A stretch of 64,000 bases of DNA, from assembly GCA_050954785.1 (NCBI GenBank), contig JBPBQO010000171.1, positions 1 to 64,000 on the forward strand, given 5' to 3'. Each line of letters begins with the position of its first letter. Position 1 is the stretch's first letter. This DNA comes from Lichenicola sp050954785 (GTDB taxonomy: Bacteria; Pseudomonadota; Alphaproteobacteria; Acetobacterales; Acetobacteraceae). A program made the position numbers and the translations under genes. Positions 1 through 8,849 of this stretch are shown one piece after another. The notes under the pieces were generated by a model. The model saw nothing but the letters and a program-made list of their open reading frames with translations. It was not told the DNA's origin and did not search any database.

Positions 1-1794
1 ATCGAGCACCGGCCGCGGCAACTGGCTTTCCGACGCCGGGAAGGTGAGCGGCAGGTGCCCGGACGGATTCACGTCTCCGAACAGCACGTCGGCGATCGCG
101 GCACCGCCGCCGGAGCCGGGATACCAGGCTTCAAGCACGCCCTTCACCTGGGACAGCCACGGCATCAGCACCGGACCGCCGCTTTCGACGACCACGATGG
201 TGTTCGGATTGGCGCGAACCACCGCCTGCACCAGCGCGTCCTGGTCGACCTTGGTCTGCATGTCGGCCGGCAGCGACAGGCTGGCCGCATCGATGCTTTC
301 GGCCAGCCATTGGTTGACGAACACGATCGCTACCTCCGCCTTGGCCGCGACCGCGGCGGCCGCCGCCGGATTTGCGCCGGTATCGTAGGAGAAGGTGGCG
401 TTGGGCGCTTCCTGCTTCATCGCCGCCAGCGGCGAGGATGGGTTCCAGATCACCGGGCGCGGGAACGCTGTCTTGGCATCCACCGGCGCTGCCGGGCCGC
501 CGACCGGCCAGACCTCGGACGAACCGCCGCCCTCCAGCACGCCGTTGGCTGCATTCGAGCCGATCACGGCGACCGATCCGATCTTTTTCGACAAAGGCAG
601 GGTTGAGCCGGCGTTCTTCAGCAGGACGATGCCTTCCTGCTCATCCGCCTGCGCCACCGCCGCATCGCCGACGGCATCGATCGGCACGATGTCGGTGACG
701 CGATCGTCGAACAGTCCGTTGGCGAACTCCGAACGCAGGATGCGATGCACCATGTCGAGCAGGCGGGACGACTTGACCGTGCCGTCCTGGATCGCCTGCG
801 CGAGCCTGGTGGTAAAGAATGGGCCTCCGTTCGCCTGGTCGAAGAAGCCGCCGGATTCCTGGTCGAGCCCGCCATTGGCGTCGGTCACTGCATGCACTGC
901 GCCCCAGTCGGACATCACCCAGCCCTTGAAGCCCCAATCCCCCTTCAGGATCTGGTTCAGCAGGATGTCGTTGCCGCACGCATAGGCACTGTTGACCCGG
1001 TTGTAGGAGCACATCACGGAGCCCGGCTGGCCGATCTCGAGCGCCAGTTCGAACGCCAGCAGGTCGCTCTGCCGGGCCGCTGTCCAGTCGATGTTCGAGG
1101 AGGCCGAGTTGCGGCCGGTCTCCTGGTCGTTCAGGGCATAATGCTTGATCGTCGACACCACATGGCGCGACTGGATGCCGCGCACCTGCTCGCCGACCAT
1201 GGTGCCGGCCAGCAACGGGTCCTCGCCGGCATATTCGAAGTTGCGGCCATTACGCGGCTCGCGCGCCAGGTCGACGCCGCCTGCCAGCAGGACGTTGAAC
1301 CCTTCCCGCCGCGCTTCCTCGCCGATCATCGCGCCGCCCTGGAAGGCGGTGTCGCGGTTCCAGGTGGCGGCCGTGGCGAGGCCGGATGGCAGTTCGGTCG
1401 AATAGCCGGCGGCTCCGCGTATCGGCTGGCCGGTCTCGCCGTTCACCGGATTGGCGACGCCGGTCCCGGCATCGCTTTCCTGCAGTGCCGGCACGTCGAG
1501 TTCGGGAATGCCCGGCACGAAGCCGGCCGATCCGAGCGCGCCCTGCGGCACGACACTGGCCGGGAGCATGTAGTTGGCCGGCTCCGCGTAGTAGCCGTAA
1601 ACCAACTGCAGCAATTGCTGTGTCGAAAGCTGCTGCTCCAGTAAGACGGCGCGTTGATCGGGCGACAGCGAAGCATTCATCCAGGACGCTGCCGCGGCGG
1701 TCTGGGTGCCAGCGGTTTGCGCATCGATGGTCTGACAAGACATGACGAAGCTCAGGGCCGTGCAGGCCATGAACAAGTTGCGTTTTCTGTGCAT
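1..1794 (-). CDS. GH3 family beta-glucosidase, secreted (3' end cut off by window edge)
   Basis: The reading frame is open from the ATG at 1794 to base 1, giving 598 residues with no stop, so the C-terminus lies outside the window. The N-terminus (MHRKRNLFMACTALSFVMSC) is a signal peptide. Family features are clear: a KHYALNDQE block, then GWVMSDWGAVHA, in which D296 is the expected GH3 nucleophile, then the second domain (LLKNAGSTLPLSKKIGSVAVIGSNA and the region up to LPLTFPASESQLPRP). The missing part should be mainly the fibronectin-III-like domain. It would hydrolyse terminal beta-glucosides in the periplasm or outside the cell. In Komagataeibacter a GH3 enzyme sits next to the cellulose synthase operon; whether that holds here cannot be seen. 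Confidence 0.93.
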   Translation of the reverse strand, partial: MHRKRNLFMACTALSFVMSCQTIDAQTAGTQTAAAASWMNASLSPDQRAVLLEQQLSTQQLLQLVYGYYAEPANYMLPASVVPQGALGSAGFVPGIPELDVPALQESDAGTGVANPVNGETGQPIRGAAGYSTELPSGLATAATWNRDTAFQGGAMIGEEARREGFNVLLAGGVDLAREPRNGRNFEYAGEDPLLAGTMVGEQVRGIQSRHVVSTIKHYALNDQETGRNSASSNIDWTAARQSDLLAFELALEIGQPGSVMCSYNRVNSAYACGNDILLNQILKGDWGFKGWVMSDWGAVHAVTDANGGLDQESGGFFDQANGGPFFTTRLAQAIQDGTVKSSRLLDMVHRILRSEFANGLFDDRVTDIVPIDAVGDAAVAQADEQEGIVLLKNAGSTLPLSKKIGSVAVIGSNAANGVLEGGGSSEVWPVGGPAAPVDAKTAFPRPVIWNPSSPLAAMKQEAPNATFSYDTGANPAAAAAVAAKAEVAIVFVNQWLAESIDAASLSLPADMQTKVDQDALVQAVVRANPNTIVVVESGGPVLMPWLSQVKGVLEAWYPGSGGGAAIADVLFGDVNPSGHLPLTFPASESQLPRPVLD

Positions 1795-2451
1795 AGACGT
1801 ATCCCCGACGTTTCTGTCGTTATGCAGAGGCCTTCGGGCACTCTTCGGGATCGGCTACATGACGGGGTAACTGGTCACAGTGTCGAGATCCCGACAGGAT
1901 GGTAAAAGTCACCTGCCGTTGTAATAAAGCATGATGCTGACTCTTTGTCACATATTTCGTTGATGGTGCGATACGGAATTTCTGCAGAATATGCAAGCGA
2001 CACATGACAGATTAGAGTTTTGTAAAAACAAATACCCGGACGTAGTCAGCCTGTTAATTTGTTCGGTAGCGTCAGGTTCAGATTGTTCATTCGATGATGC
2101 GTTTTTACATCCCGAGCGTTTGATTCGGTGTCGCGGAAATTCTTGTTGAAGCGCAGTATATCATTCCAGAAACTGTAATCTATTAACGTTCGTGGCATGC
2201 CCGATTCTGGATCGTTTTTATGTTGATGGGTTAAATATTGTGAGTTGTGCCGAAAAATCCGATCCGTCATGAAATGTCGGGACTGTAAATTCAGCCCTGG
2301 TGTTTAACTCGGAAGGTCGGGGTGAACTAGCGGAATGGAACCGACGAGCGCCCGGATCATGCGCAGCCGGCAAGGCGCCCAACACGCCGTGCAGTCAGGA
2401 TGCCATCATTCGCGTTAAGCTGCGTGGGACATCGTTCCCGGAGCTTCTCCC
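1795..2451. other. AT-rich intergenic region upstream of the GH3 gene
   Basis: This 657-base stretch is clearly richer in A and T than its surroundings, especially 1900-2290. It lies between the start of the GH3 gene (minus) and the yqaE-like gene (plus), so it should hold promoters for both directions. The only open frame of note is a 74-codon minus-strand frame at 2046-2270 that resembles no family I know. I see no convincing operator or terminator. The base composition could reflect a horizontally acquired remnant or simply a promoter region. Confidence 0.5.
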
Positions 2452-2634
2452 ATGCGCCTGCTGATCGCCTTCATCCTGCCGTTCCTGACCTTCTTCACGA
2501 TCGGCCGGCCGATCGCCGGGATTTTCTGCCTGATCCTGCAGGTCACCCTGATCGGCTGGCTGCCGGCCACCATCTGGGCCGTCTATGCGCTCAGCCAGTA
2601 CAAGACCGATGTGAAGCTGCGCGCGTTCCGCTAG
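2452..2634 (+). CDS. YqaE/Pmp3 family small membrane protein
   Basis: The product has 60 residues and is almost entirely two hydrophobic helices (MRLLIAFILPFLTFFTIGRP and IAGIFCLILQVTLIGWLPAT) followed by a short basic tail ending KTDVKLRAFR. This size and the pattern FLTFFTIGRPIAGIFCLILQ fit the Pmp3/YqaE (UPF0057) proteolipids of bacteria and fungi, which modulate membrane potential and respond to salt or envelope stress. It ends 26 bases before the ycjX-like gene and may be co-transcribed with it, which would give a membrane-stress theme to the cluster. The family assignment is firm; the physiological role is inferred. Confidence 0.88.
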   Translation: MRLLIAFILPFLTFFTIGRPIAGIFCLILQVTLIGWLPATIWAVYALSQYKTDVKLRAFR

Positions 2635-2660
2635 AGCGACGGCGGGGCAGGGAGCACATC

Positions 2661-4034
2661 ATGATCCAGGACTGGCGGCAGAAGGTGCTTCCGGCGTTGC
2701 GGTCGCCGCTCGACTACATGCGGCCACGCACGATCCGGATCGGCGTTACCGGACTGGCGCGCGCCGGCAAGACCGTGCTGCTCACCTCGCTGGCCTCTAC
2801 CTTGCTCGCCAGCAACGCACTCGGTGGCCGCATCGTCCGTGCCCGGCTGGCCTCCGCCGGCGCCGAAGCACTGCCCCGCTTCGACCATGTGGCGCATCTG
2901 GCCGCGCTGGCCGCCGATCCGCCGCACTGGCCGGCCCGGACCGACGCGGTGTCCCTGCTCGCATTCGACCTCGAGCTTCGGCCTACCTTCGCCACCTTGC
3001 CGCCCCGGCAGGTACGCCTCGAACTGCTCGACTATCCCGGCGAATGGCTGCTCGACCTGCCGCTGCTGGAGCTGTCCTTCGCCGACTGGTCGCAATCGGT
3101 GCTGTCGCGGCTGGAGCGGCCCGGCCTGACCGACGCCACCCGCGACTTCCTGGCCTTTGCGCGCGCGCTGCCGGCGCATGCCTCCGCCGACGAGGCGCTC
3201 GCCCTTTCTGGACACCGCCTGTATGTCGCGACGCTGACCCGGCTGCGCGACCTGCACGGAATGGCGATGCTGCAGCCCGGCCGCTTCCTGATGCCGGCTC
3301 CGGGCGCCGCACCGCCCTGGATGAACTTCTTCCCACTCACCGGCAGCGGCCCTCTGGCCGACCTGATGCGCCGGCGCTACGAGGCCTATGTGACCGCCAC
3401 CCGAGATGCGCTGGTCTCGCCGCTGTTCGGCCGGATCGACCGGCTGGTGGTGCTGGCCGACCTGCTCGGCGCGCTTCACACCGGTCCCGACGCCTTCGCG
3501 GACGCCCAGGCCGCCCTGGCTGCCGCATCGTCCGGCCTGCGCTGGCAGGGCTCGTGGCTCTCGTCGATCGCGTCGCTGGCCGCACTCCGCCTGCCGCCGC
3601 GGGTGATTTCCCGCGTGGCATACGTCGCCAGCAAGGCCGACCATGTGTCCGAACGCCAGCGCGGCAATCTCGCCGCACTGATGGGCGCGCTGACCGGTCA
3701 GGCCGATGCACGCGGCAATACGCCGTCCGGCGCACCTCCCTCCAGTGTGCGCAGTGCCAGCTTCGCCGTCGCCTCCGCCCGCTGCACCGAGGATTTCGTC
3801 TGGACCCTGGATGGCCATCCTGTATCCGCCGTGCGTGGCCGGCTGCTCGGCAGCGAACGCCTGACCCGGTCCTATCCCGGCGAGGTGCCGGACCGTCCGC
3901 CGGGCCCCGAGTTCTGGGCGCATTCGTTCCTCGAACTGCCGGCCTTCGAGCCGGCGCGCCTGTCGCGTGGCGCCGCCATTCCCAATATCGGGCTCGATGC
4001 GCTGCTCGGCTTCCTGCTGGAGGACCTGCTGTGA
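2661..4034 (+). CDS. YcjX family GTPase-like protein (DUF463)
   Basis: This 457-residue protein starts at the ATG following a GGGAGC sequence. A P-loop, GLARAGKT, lies at residues 31-38, and the YcjX signatures DYPGEWLLDLPLL and VAYVASKADHV follow. YcjX proteins are P-loop NTPases that travel with YcjF/DUF697 membrane proteins. In gammaproteobacteria the pair sits beside the phage-shock (psp) genes, but no psp gene is visible here. The stop overlaps the GTG start of the DUF697 gene by four bases, so the two are translationally coupled. Length and motif order are normal, and no defect is seen. Confidence 0.93.
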   Translation: MIQDWRQKVLPALRSPLDYMRPRTIRIGVTGLARAGKTVLLTSLASTLLASNALGGRIVRARLASAGAEALPRFDHVAHLAALAADPPHWPARTDAVSLLAFDLELRPTFATLPPRQVRLELLDYPGEWLLDLPLLELSFADWSQSVLSRLERPGLTDATRDFLAFARALPAHASADEALALSGHRLYVATLTRLRDLHGMAMLQPGRFLMPAPGAAPPWMNFFPLTGSGPLADLMRRRYEAYVTATRDALVSPLFGRIDRLVVLADLLGALHTGPDAFADAQAALAAASSGLRWQGSWLSSIASLAALRLPPRVISRVAYVASKADHVSERQRGNLAALMGALTGQADARGNTPSGAPPSSVRSASFAVASARCTEDFVWTLDGHPVSAVRGRLLGSERLTRSYPGEVPDRPPGPEFWAHSFLELPAFEPARLSRGAAIPNIGLDALLGFLLEDLL

Positions 4035-4918
4035 CCGAGCGACCGACGCCGCCTCTGGTCCGTCCGCGCATCGAGACCGAAACCGGCCGCACCGACCGCC
4101 TGGAGATCGCGGCCGAACTGGTGCCGATCGTGCCGGGGACCGGGTCCGAGCCTACCGATCCGCGCTGGAGCATGCCGCTGCTGGTGCTGAGCGGTTTCGC
4201 AGTGCTGGCATTCGGACTGGTGGCGTTGCAGACCGGAAACTTCGTCGCGGCGGAATTCAGCCGGTCCCGGGTTCTCGGCGGCCTGACCCTGCTGGTGGCG
4301 CTGCTCGGGTTCGGCCTGATCCTGCTCGGCATCTGGCGCGAGTTGCGGGCGCTGGCGGCGTTGCATGCCGTGGACCGCCTGCGCCGCGACCTTGCCTCCA
4401 ATGATGCGACGGTGAAGGTCGCGGCGGCCAGACGCTGGCTCGACCGTATCGAGGGCGGTGCCGCCCTGCGTCCGGCGCTCGACGCGCTGAACGATCCCGA
4501 CGCCGTGTTGCCGCTGCTTCGCGCCGGCGTGGAGGCCGGGCTGCGTGCGAAGGCCGATCAGCTCGGGCGACGCGCGGCTCTTCAGGTCGTTGCCGGCATG
4601 GCCGCGACGCCCGCGCCGTCGCTGGTGGTCCTGCTGATCTCATGGCGCGGTCTCCGGCTGATCCGCCAGATCGCGTCGTTGTATGGCCTGCGCCCCAGCC
4701 TGTTCGGCACGCTTGGCCTGCTGCGTCGCACCGCCTATGCCGCGACCGCGACCGCGGTGACCGAGGCCGCGATCAACACTGCCGCGCATGCCGTGCTGAG
4801 CACGCCGTTGCTGACCCATCTGGCCGGCGAAATGGCAGGCGGCGCGGTGGCGGCCCGCCGCATGATCGTCCTCGGCCGCGCCGCCTCGATCGCCTGCACG
4901 CCGTTGCCGCCGGAATAG
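4031..4918 (+). CDS. DUF697 / YcjF-like inner-membrane protein
   Basis: It starts at a GTG whose bases overlap the TGA of the ycjX-like gene (GTGA), giving 295 residues. There is a soluble N-terminus of about 40 residues, then two transmembrane segments (MPLLVLSGFAVLAFGLVALQ and VLGGLTLLVALLGFGLILLG), then an amphipathic cytosolic domain with SLVVLLISWRGLRLIRQIASLYGLRP typical of the TIGR01620/DUF697 family. The architecture matches E. coli YcjF, the usual partner of YcjX. Function is unknown beyond the association with membrane stress. The overlap argues that the two proteins form a complex or are made in fixed ratio. Confidence 0.88.
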   Translation: MTERPTPPLVRPRIETETGRTDRLEIAAELVPIVPGTGSEPTDPRWSMPLLVLSGFAVLAFGLVALQTGNFVAAEFSRSRVLGGLTLLVALLGFGLILLGIWRELRALAALHAVDRLRRDLASNDATVKVAAARRWLDRIEGGAALRPALDALNDPDAVLPLLRAGVEAGLRAKADQLGRRAALQVVAGMAATPAPSLVVLLISWRGLRLIRQIASLYGLRPSLFGTLGLLRRTAYAATATAVTEAAINTAAHAVLSTPLLTHLAGEMAGGAVAARRMIVLGRAASIACTPLPPE

Positions 4919-5002
4919 GGTTTATTGCTGGCGAAGAAGACTGCAGATCGAGGACGCGGTTGCCTGGGCAGTTTGCAACTGTGGCAACCGGAGTAATGCC
5001 TC

Positions 5003-5580
5003 ATGGACACCTCTGAACACACCGAGCATGTTTTAACCGCCATGGACTTCCTGTCTCGCGAGCAGAGCGAGTTCGGATCGGCCTGGCGCTACGAGCTCGT
5101 TGATGGCCGGATCATCGGCCAGGCTGCTCCCTCTCCGGAACATGGCGCCATTATCAGTGGGTTGACGGCGGCCCTCGCGATCCGCCTGCGCGGAAACACC
5201 GATCGATGCCGTCCGGAAGCCGGCAGCGGCGCCGCTCCGAGGCAGCAGCAGCGCAGCACTGCTCGCATTCCGGATGTGACCGTCCGCTGCGGCGAGCTGC
5301 CGCGTGTCGTGCGCGCGATCGTAAACGCCGTGATCTTCAGGATGTCGAGGGCGTGCAGGAGATCGTGGAGATCTACCAGGACGAGATGGCCGCTCACATC
5401 TACCGCCGGGAGACCTACGAGACCTGGTCCTTCACCGCCATCGATGGTGCCGGGGCCACGCTTGGATTGCGCAGCATCGGCCTCGAAATCCCACTCGCGG
5501 AAATCTATGAGTTCGCGCTGCTTGCCCAAGCCGCTTCGTTCCGGCCGGTCATGGCCGCAATCCGACGCGGCCCCGAGTAG
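5003..5580 (+). pseudogene. Broken Uma2 (DUF820) family endonuclease-like gene
   Basis: The first half (from MDTSEHTEHVLTAMDFLSRE through WRYELVDGRIIGQAAPSPEH to ARIPDVTVRCGELPR) is a typical Uma2 N-terminus with the ELVDG motif. The frame then loses homology near 5300. The rest of the family (EGVQEIVEIYQDEMAAHIYR, AIDGAGATLGLRSIGLEIPL, ending FRPVMAAIRRGPE) continues in the next frame to 5580. The segment that should carry the PVLVVEVLSPS-type motif is missing at the junction, so a deletion plus a frameshift is likely. Uma2 proteins have a PD-(D/E)XK-like fold and unclear function. The gene is probably inactive. Confidence 0.8.
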
Positions 5581-5654
5581 CGGCATAATGCTGAAGTCTC
5601 GGCAGGCGTGATGCTGTGTTATCGTTGTTCTATAAAACAAGATTGTAAGATGTG

Positions 5655-7064
5655 ATGCCGAAGCCGACCTCTACTGTGGCCGATGTCATCCTCATCGGCG
5701 CAGGACTGTCCGGAGCCGCGTTCGTGGCTCACCTGCTCCGGGATCACCCGAACCTGCGCGGCGAACTCGTCGTCATCGAGCCAGCGGCACGGCTGGGCGC
5801 TGGCCTTGCCTACGGCACCACCGATCCGGCCCATCGCATCAACGTCACCGCCGGGCGTATGTCGCTGTTTCCGGACCAGCCGGATCATTTCACCAACTGG
5901 CTGGATGGAAGGAGTGAGGTGGCGCGGGATCCCGATGCCGTCACGCCGGACGGTCGGCACCATGCACGGCGCAGCCTGTTCGGGACCTATGTGGATGAAG
6001 CGGTACGAACACAGATTGCCGCTTCGTCGGTGATCGTCGATCACCGGCGCGAACGGGCCCGCTCGGCCGAGCCGGTTCCCGGCGGTGGGTGGCAGGTGAC
6101 GCTCGAGACCGGAGATATCGTTGTCGCGCCGCTGCTGGTGCTCGGCGTCAGCCACACCGCGCCGGACCTGCCAGCCTTCCTGCATGGGCTCGAAGCCGAT
6201 CCGCGCGTGGTCCGCGACCCCTGGGACCGGACAGCGCTCGACGCGATCGGACCGGACGATGCGGTGCTCGTCGTCGGCACCGGCCTGACCGGCTGCGACG
6301 TCATCGCCTCGCTGCGGGCCCGGGGTCATCGCGGGTCGATCCTGGCCATGTCCAGGCGCGGCCTGCTTCCGCGCCCGCGCACCCGGTTGCCGGTATCGGC
6401 ATCCGGCGACTTCACCATCGCTCCCGAGCACACTGCACTCGGTCTGTTGCGTCGCGTGCGGCGACAGGTGGCGCAGGTCGCTGCCATGGGCGAGCCCTGG
6501 GAAGGCGTCGTCGATGCGATCCGCATCCAGGCCCGGACCATCTGGAAGTCGCTCCCTATCATGGAGCGCCGCCGTCTGCTGCGCCATCTTCGCCCGTTCT
6601 GGGACGTACACCGCTTCCAGTGCGCCCCACAGATCGAGGCGGTGCTGGCGGACGGGCAACAGTCCGGCTGGCTGACCGTGAACGCTGCGACGCCACTCCA
6701 TGCCGAGGCGGATGCCGACGCGATCACCGTCCGGTTCCGGCGACGTGGGCGATCGGCCATCGAGCAAGCGCAGGTCGCCGCCGTGGTGAACTGTACCGGT
6801 CCGGGCCACCGTTCGGTGGTGTCGGCGCATCCGCTGCTGCGCGCCCTGGCCGACGCCGGGGCATTGCGCGCCGATCCATGCCGGCTCGGCATCGACGTCG
6901 ACGAGACGAGCCGGGTCATCGCCGTCGACGGCACGTCCTGGCCCAGCCTGTTCGTGGTCGGCCCGCTTGCGCGCGGCACCCATGGCGAACTGATGGGCCT
7001 GCCGCAGGTCACTACCCAGCCGCGCGAGGTCGCCGCCACGGCCGCTGCCCTGATGCCAACTTAG
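5655..7064 (+). CDS. FAD/NAD(P)-binding oxidoreductase (NAD_binding_9 family)
   Basis: The protein has 469 residues from the ATG at 5655; a GTG directly before it could also serve. The N-terminus holds an FAD-binding Rossmann motif (VILIGAGLSGAAFVAHLL, then LVVIEPAARLGAGLAYGT), and VLVVGTGLTGCDVIASLRA provides a second nucleotide-binding GxGxxG. The block AYGTTDPAHRINVTAGRMSL is typical of the PF13454 group of flavoproteins often annotated only as FAD/NAD(P)-binding protein. The C-terminal VVNCTGPGHRSV and FVVGPLARGTHGELMGLPQV fit the same group. Substrate is unknown. rodA begins about 50 bases downstream, with no obvious functional link. Confidence 0.82.
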   Translation: MPKPTSTVADVILIGAGLSGAAFVAHLLRDHPNLRGELVVIEPAARLGAGLAYGTTDPAHRINVTAGRMSLFPDQPDHFTNWLDGRSEVARDPDAVTPDGRHHARRSLFGTYVDEAVRTQIAASSVIVDHRRERARSAEPVPGGGWQVTLETGDIVVAPLLVLGVSHTAPDLPAFLHGLEADPRVVRDPWDRTALDAIGPDDAVLVVGTGLTGCDVIASLRARGHRGSILAMSRRGLLPRPRTRLPVSASGDFTIAPEHTALGLLRRVRRQVAQVAAMGEPWEGVVDAIRIQARTIWKSLPIMERRRLLRHLRPFWDVHRFQCAPQIEAVLADGQQSGWLTVNAATPLHAEADADAITVRFRRRGRSAIEQAQVAAVVNCTGPGHRSVVSAHPLLRALADAGALRADPCRLGIDVDETSRVIAVDGTSWPSLFVVGPLARGTHGELMGLPQVTTQPREVAATAAALMPT

Positions 7065-7115
7065 CGCCCCGCTTTCCATGGACACGCGGAGCGGCGCGCG
7101 CCATCTGTGCCGGCA

Positions 7116-8261
7116 ATGATCACCGACAAGCGTCTCCTGCGTGCCGAGCCCAGCTTCCGCTTCCTGGCCAAGCTCTGGCGGGTGAGCTGGCTGTATGTGC
7201 TGCTGATCTGCGTGCTGGCCGGGGTCGGCTACGGCGCGTTGTACTCAGCTGGTGGCGGCTCGGCCAAACCGTTCGCCGGACCGCAAAGCATCCGCTTCGG
7301 TTTCGGGCTGGTGATGATGCTCGGCATCGCCATGGTCAGCCCGCGCATCCTGGTGAAGCTGGCCTGGCCGCTGTATTTCTTCTCGCTGGCGTTGCTGGTG
7401 GCGGTGCTGCGTATGGGCCATGTCGGCAAGGGAGCGGAACGCTGGCTGGTGCTGGGCGGCTTCCAGTTGCAGCCGTCCGAGCTCGCCAAGATCGCGCTGG
7501 TGTTGATCCTCGCCGCCTGGTTCCACCGGGCCGGCCAGGACCGCATGGGCAACCCGCTGTTCCTGATCCCGCCGGCGTTGATGGTGCTGGCCCCAGTCGC
7601 GCTGGTGCTGAAGGAGCCCAATCTAGGCACGGCGGTGATCATCGCCGCGGTCGGCGGCTCGATCTTCCTGGCGGCCGGAATGCGGCTCTGGCAGATCGCG
7701 GTGCTCATCGCGCCGCTGCCGTTCCTCGGCCGCATCGCCTATGGCCATCTGCACGACTACCAGCGTGCCCGCATCACCACCTTTTTGCATCCGGAAAGCG
7801 ACCCGCTCGGCGCCGGCTACAACATCATCCAGTCGAAGATCGCGCTGGGCTCGGGCGGCATGTGGGGGCAGGGCTACCTGCACGGCACCCAGGGCCAGCT
7901 CAACTTCCTGCCCGAGAAACAGACCGACTTCATTTTCACCATGATCGCCGAGGAATGGGGACTGGTCGGCGGATTGTCGGTGATGGCGTTGCTGCTGGTG
8001 ATGATTCTCGGCGGCATGTTGATGGCGTTGCGCTGCCGAAACCAGTTCGGCCGGCTGCTCGGGCTCGGCATCGCGATGAACTTTTTTCTCTATTGCGTGG
8101 TCAACCTGTCGATGGTGATGGGCGCGATCCCGGTCGGCGGCGTGCCACTGCCGCTGATTTCCTACGGCGGCTCGGCGATGCTGACGGTGATGTTCGGCTT
8201 CGGGCTGCTGCTGTCGGTGTATGTGCATCGCGACATGCGCTTCGGCGACGCAAACCCGTGA
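7116..8261 (+). CDS. rodA: Rod-shape-determining protein RodA (peptidoglycan glycosyltransferase)
   Basis: The product is a 381-residue polytopic membrane protein of the SEDS family. It shows the family motifs GAERWLVLGGFQLQPSELAK, KEPNLGTAVI and NFLPEKQTDFIFTMIAEEWG, ending with LPLISYGGSAMLTVMFGFGL. RodA polymerises glycan strands of lateral-wall peptidoglycan with PBP2 in the Rod complex. I place the start at the ATG at 7116; a GTG three codons upstream is the alternative. It is unusual that mreBCD and the PBP2 gene mrdA are not next to it; the upstream neighbour is a flavoprotein. The choice of RodA over FtsW rests on sequence flavour and length. Confidence 0.92.
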   Translation: MITDKRLLRAEPSFRFLAKLWRVSWLYVLLICVLAGVGYGALYSAGGGSAKPFAGPQSIRFGFGLVMMLGIAMVSPRILVKLAWPLYFFSLALLVAVLRMGHVGKGAERWLVLGGFQLQPSELAKIALVLILAAWFHRAGQDRMGNPLFLIPPALMVLAPVALVLKEPNLGTAVIIAAVGGSIFLAAGMRLWQIAVLIAPLPFLGRIAYGHLHDYQRARITTFLHPESDPLGAGYNIIQSKIALGSGGMWGQGYLHGTQGQLNFLPEKQTDFIFTMIAEEWGLVGGLSVMALLLVMILGGMLMALRCRNQFGRLLGLGIAMNFFLYCVVNLSMVMGAIPVGGVPLPLISYGGSAMLTVMFGFGLLLSVYVHRDMRFGDANP

Positions 8262-8271
8262 CAAGCAACCG

Positions 8272-8700
8272 GTGACGGGCCTGGTGCCGCCGACGCCGGC
8301 TGTTCTGCGTGCCTATCGGCTCAGCACCTACACCGCCGGCGGCATCGTGGCCCATGTCGGCCATCGTCCGGACCAGATTCCGCCGCGCTGGGCCGGACGC
8401 GACCTGATGCTGTTGAGCGCCTGCAATCCCTGCGGCCGGCTCCGGCCCGACGGCTGGAACCAGCGCATGATGGGTCATCTGCGCGAGGCGCTCCGAGGCT
8501 TTTCCTGTGCCGAGGGCGAGGGCCGCCTGGGACGCTGGTCCGAGCCGCTACTGCTGGTGGCCATCGCTCCCGCACGAGGCATCCGCCTGGCCCGTCTTTT
8601 CCGGCAAAACGCAGTCGTCCTGCTGCGTGATCGCCGGCCAGCACGGCTGGTGCTGCTGGCCACGATGGCGATCGGGCATGACTGTCCCGGAGCGTCATAA
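8272..8700 (+). CDS. DUF3293 domain protein
   Basis: A GTG at 8272, ten bases after the rodA stop, gives 142 residues. The pattern AYRLSTYTAGGIVAHVGHRP, then LMLLSACNPCGRLRPDGWNQ, then GRWSEPLLLVAIAPARGIRL and RLFRQNAVVLL matches the small DUF3293 family, in which a conserved N-P pair and a W-x-E/P segment recur. The function of that family is not known. It is probably expressed from the rodA transcript. The start could lie a little upstream, inside the rodA end, since no strong ribosome site is obvious. Confidence 0.65.
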   Translation: MTGLVPPTPAVLRAYRLSTYTAGGIVAHVGHRPDQIPPRWAGRDLMLLSACNPCGRLRPDGWNQRMMGHLREALRGFSCAEGEGRLGRWSEPLLLVAIAPARGIRLARLFRQNAVVLLRDRRPARLVLLATMAIGHDCPGAS

Positions 8701-8819
8701 TGTATTTATGCAATCGGATTATTCATGCCGAACTGCAGCGTGGCTATCGCAGGTAGTTTCGACAGACGGGCAATCGATAGTCGCATTGTTGTTTTGAGCG
8801 TAGCGGACGGGTCCGGCTT

Positions 8820-8840
8820 GAGGGGCCTCTCGGGCCCCTC
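8820..8840. terminator. GC-rich hairpin between convergent genes
   Basis: GAGGGGCC at 8820-8827 pairs with GGCCCCTC at 8833-8840 across a five-base loop. It lies between the convergent DUF3293 gene and the alcohol dehydrogenase gene. No T-run follows on either strand, so termination activity is uncertain. Confidence 0.45.
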
Positions 8841-8849
8841 GCGCTGGCG

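Noticed and set aside
2046..2270. Minus-strand frame of 74 codons in the AT-rich gap
   Set aside because: No ribosome site and no family resemblance; kept only as a note in the intergenic entry.
7104..7114. CTGTGCCGGC, matching the start of the structured RNA core
   Set aside because: Only ten bases match and there is no partner arm or hairpin nearby; it lies at the rodA start.
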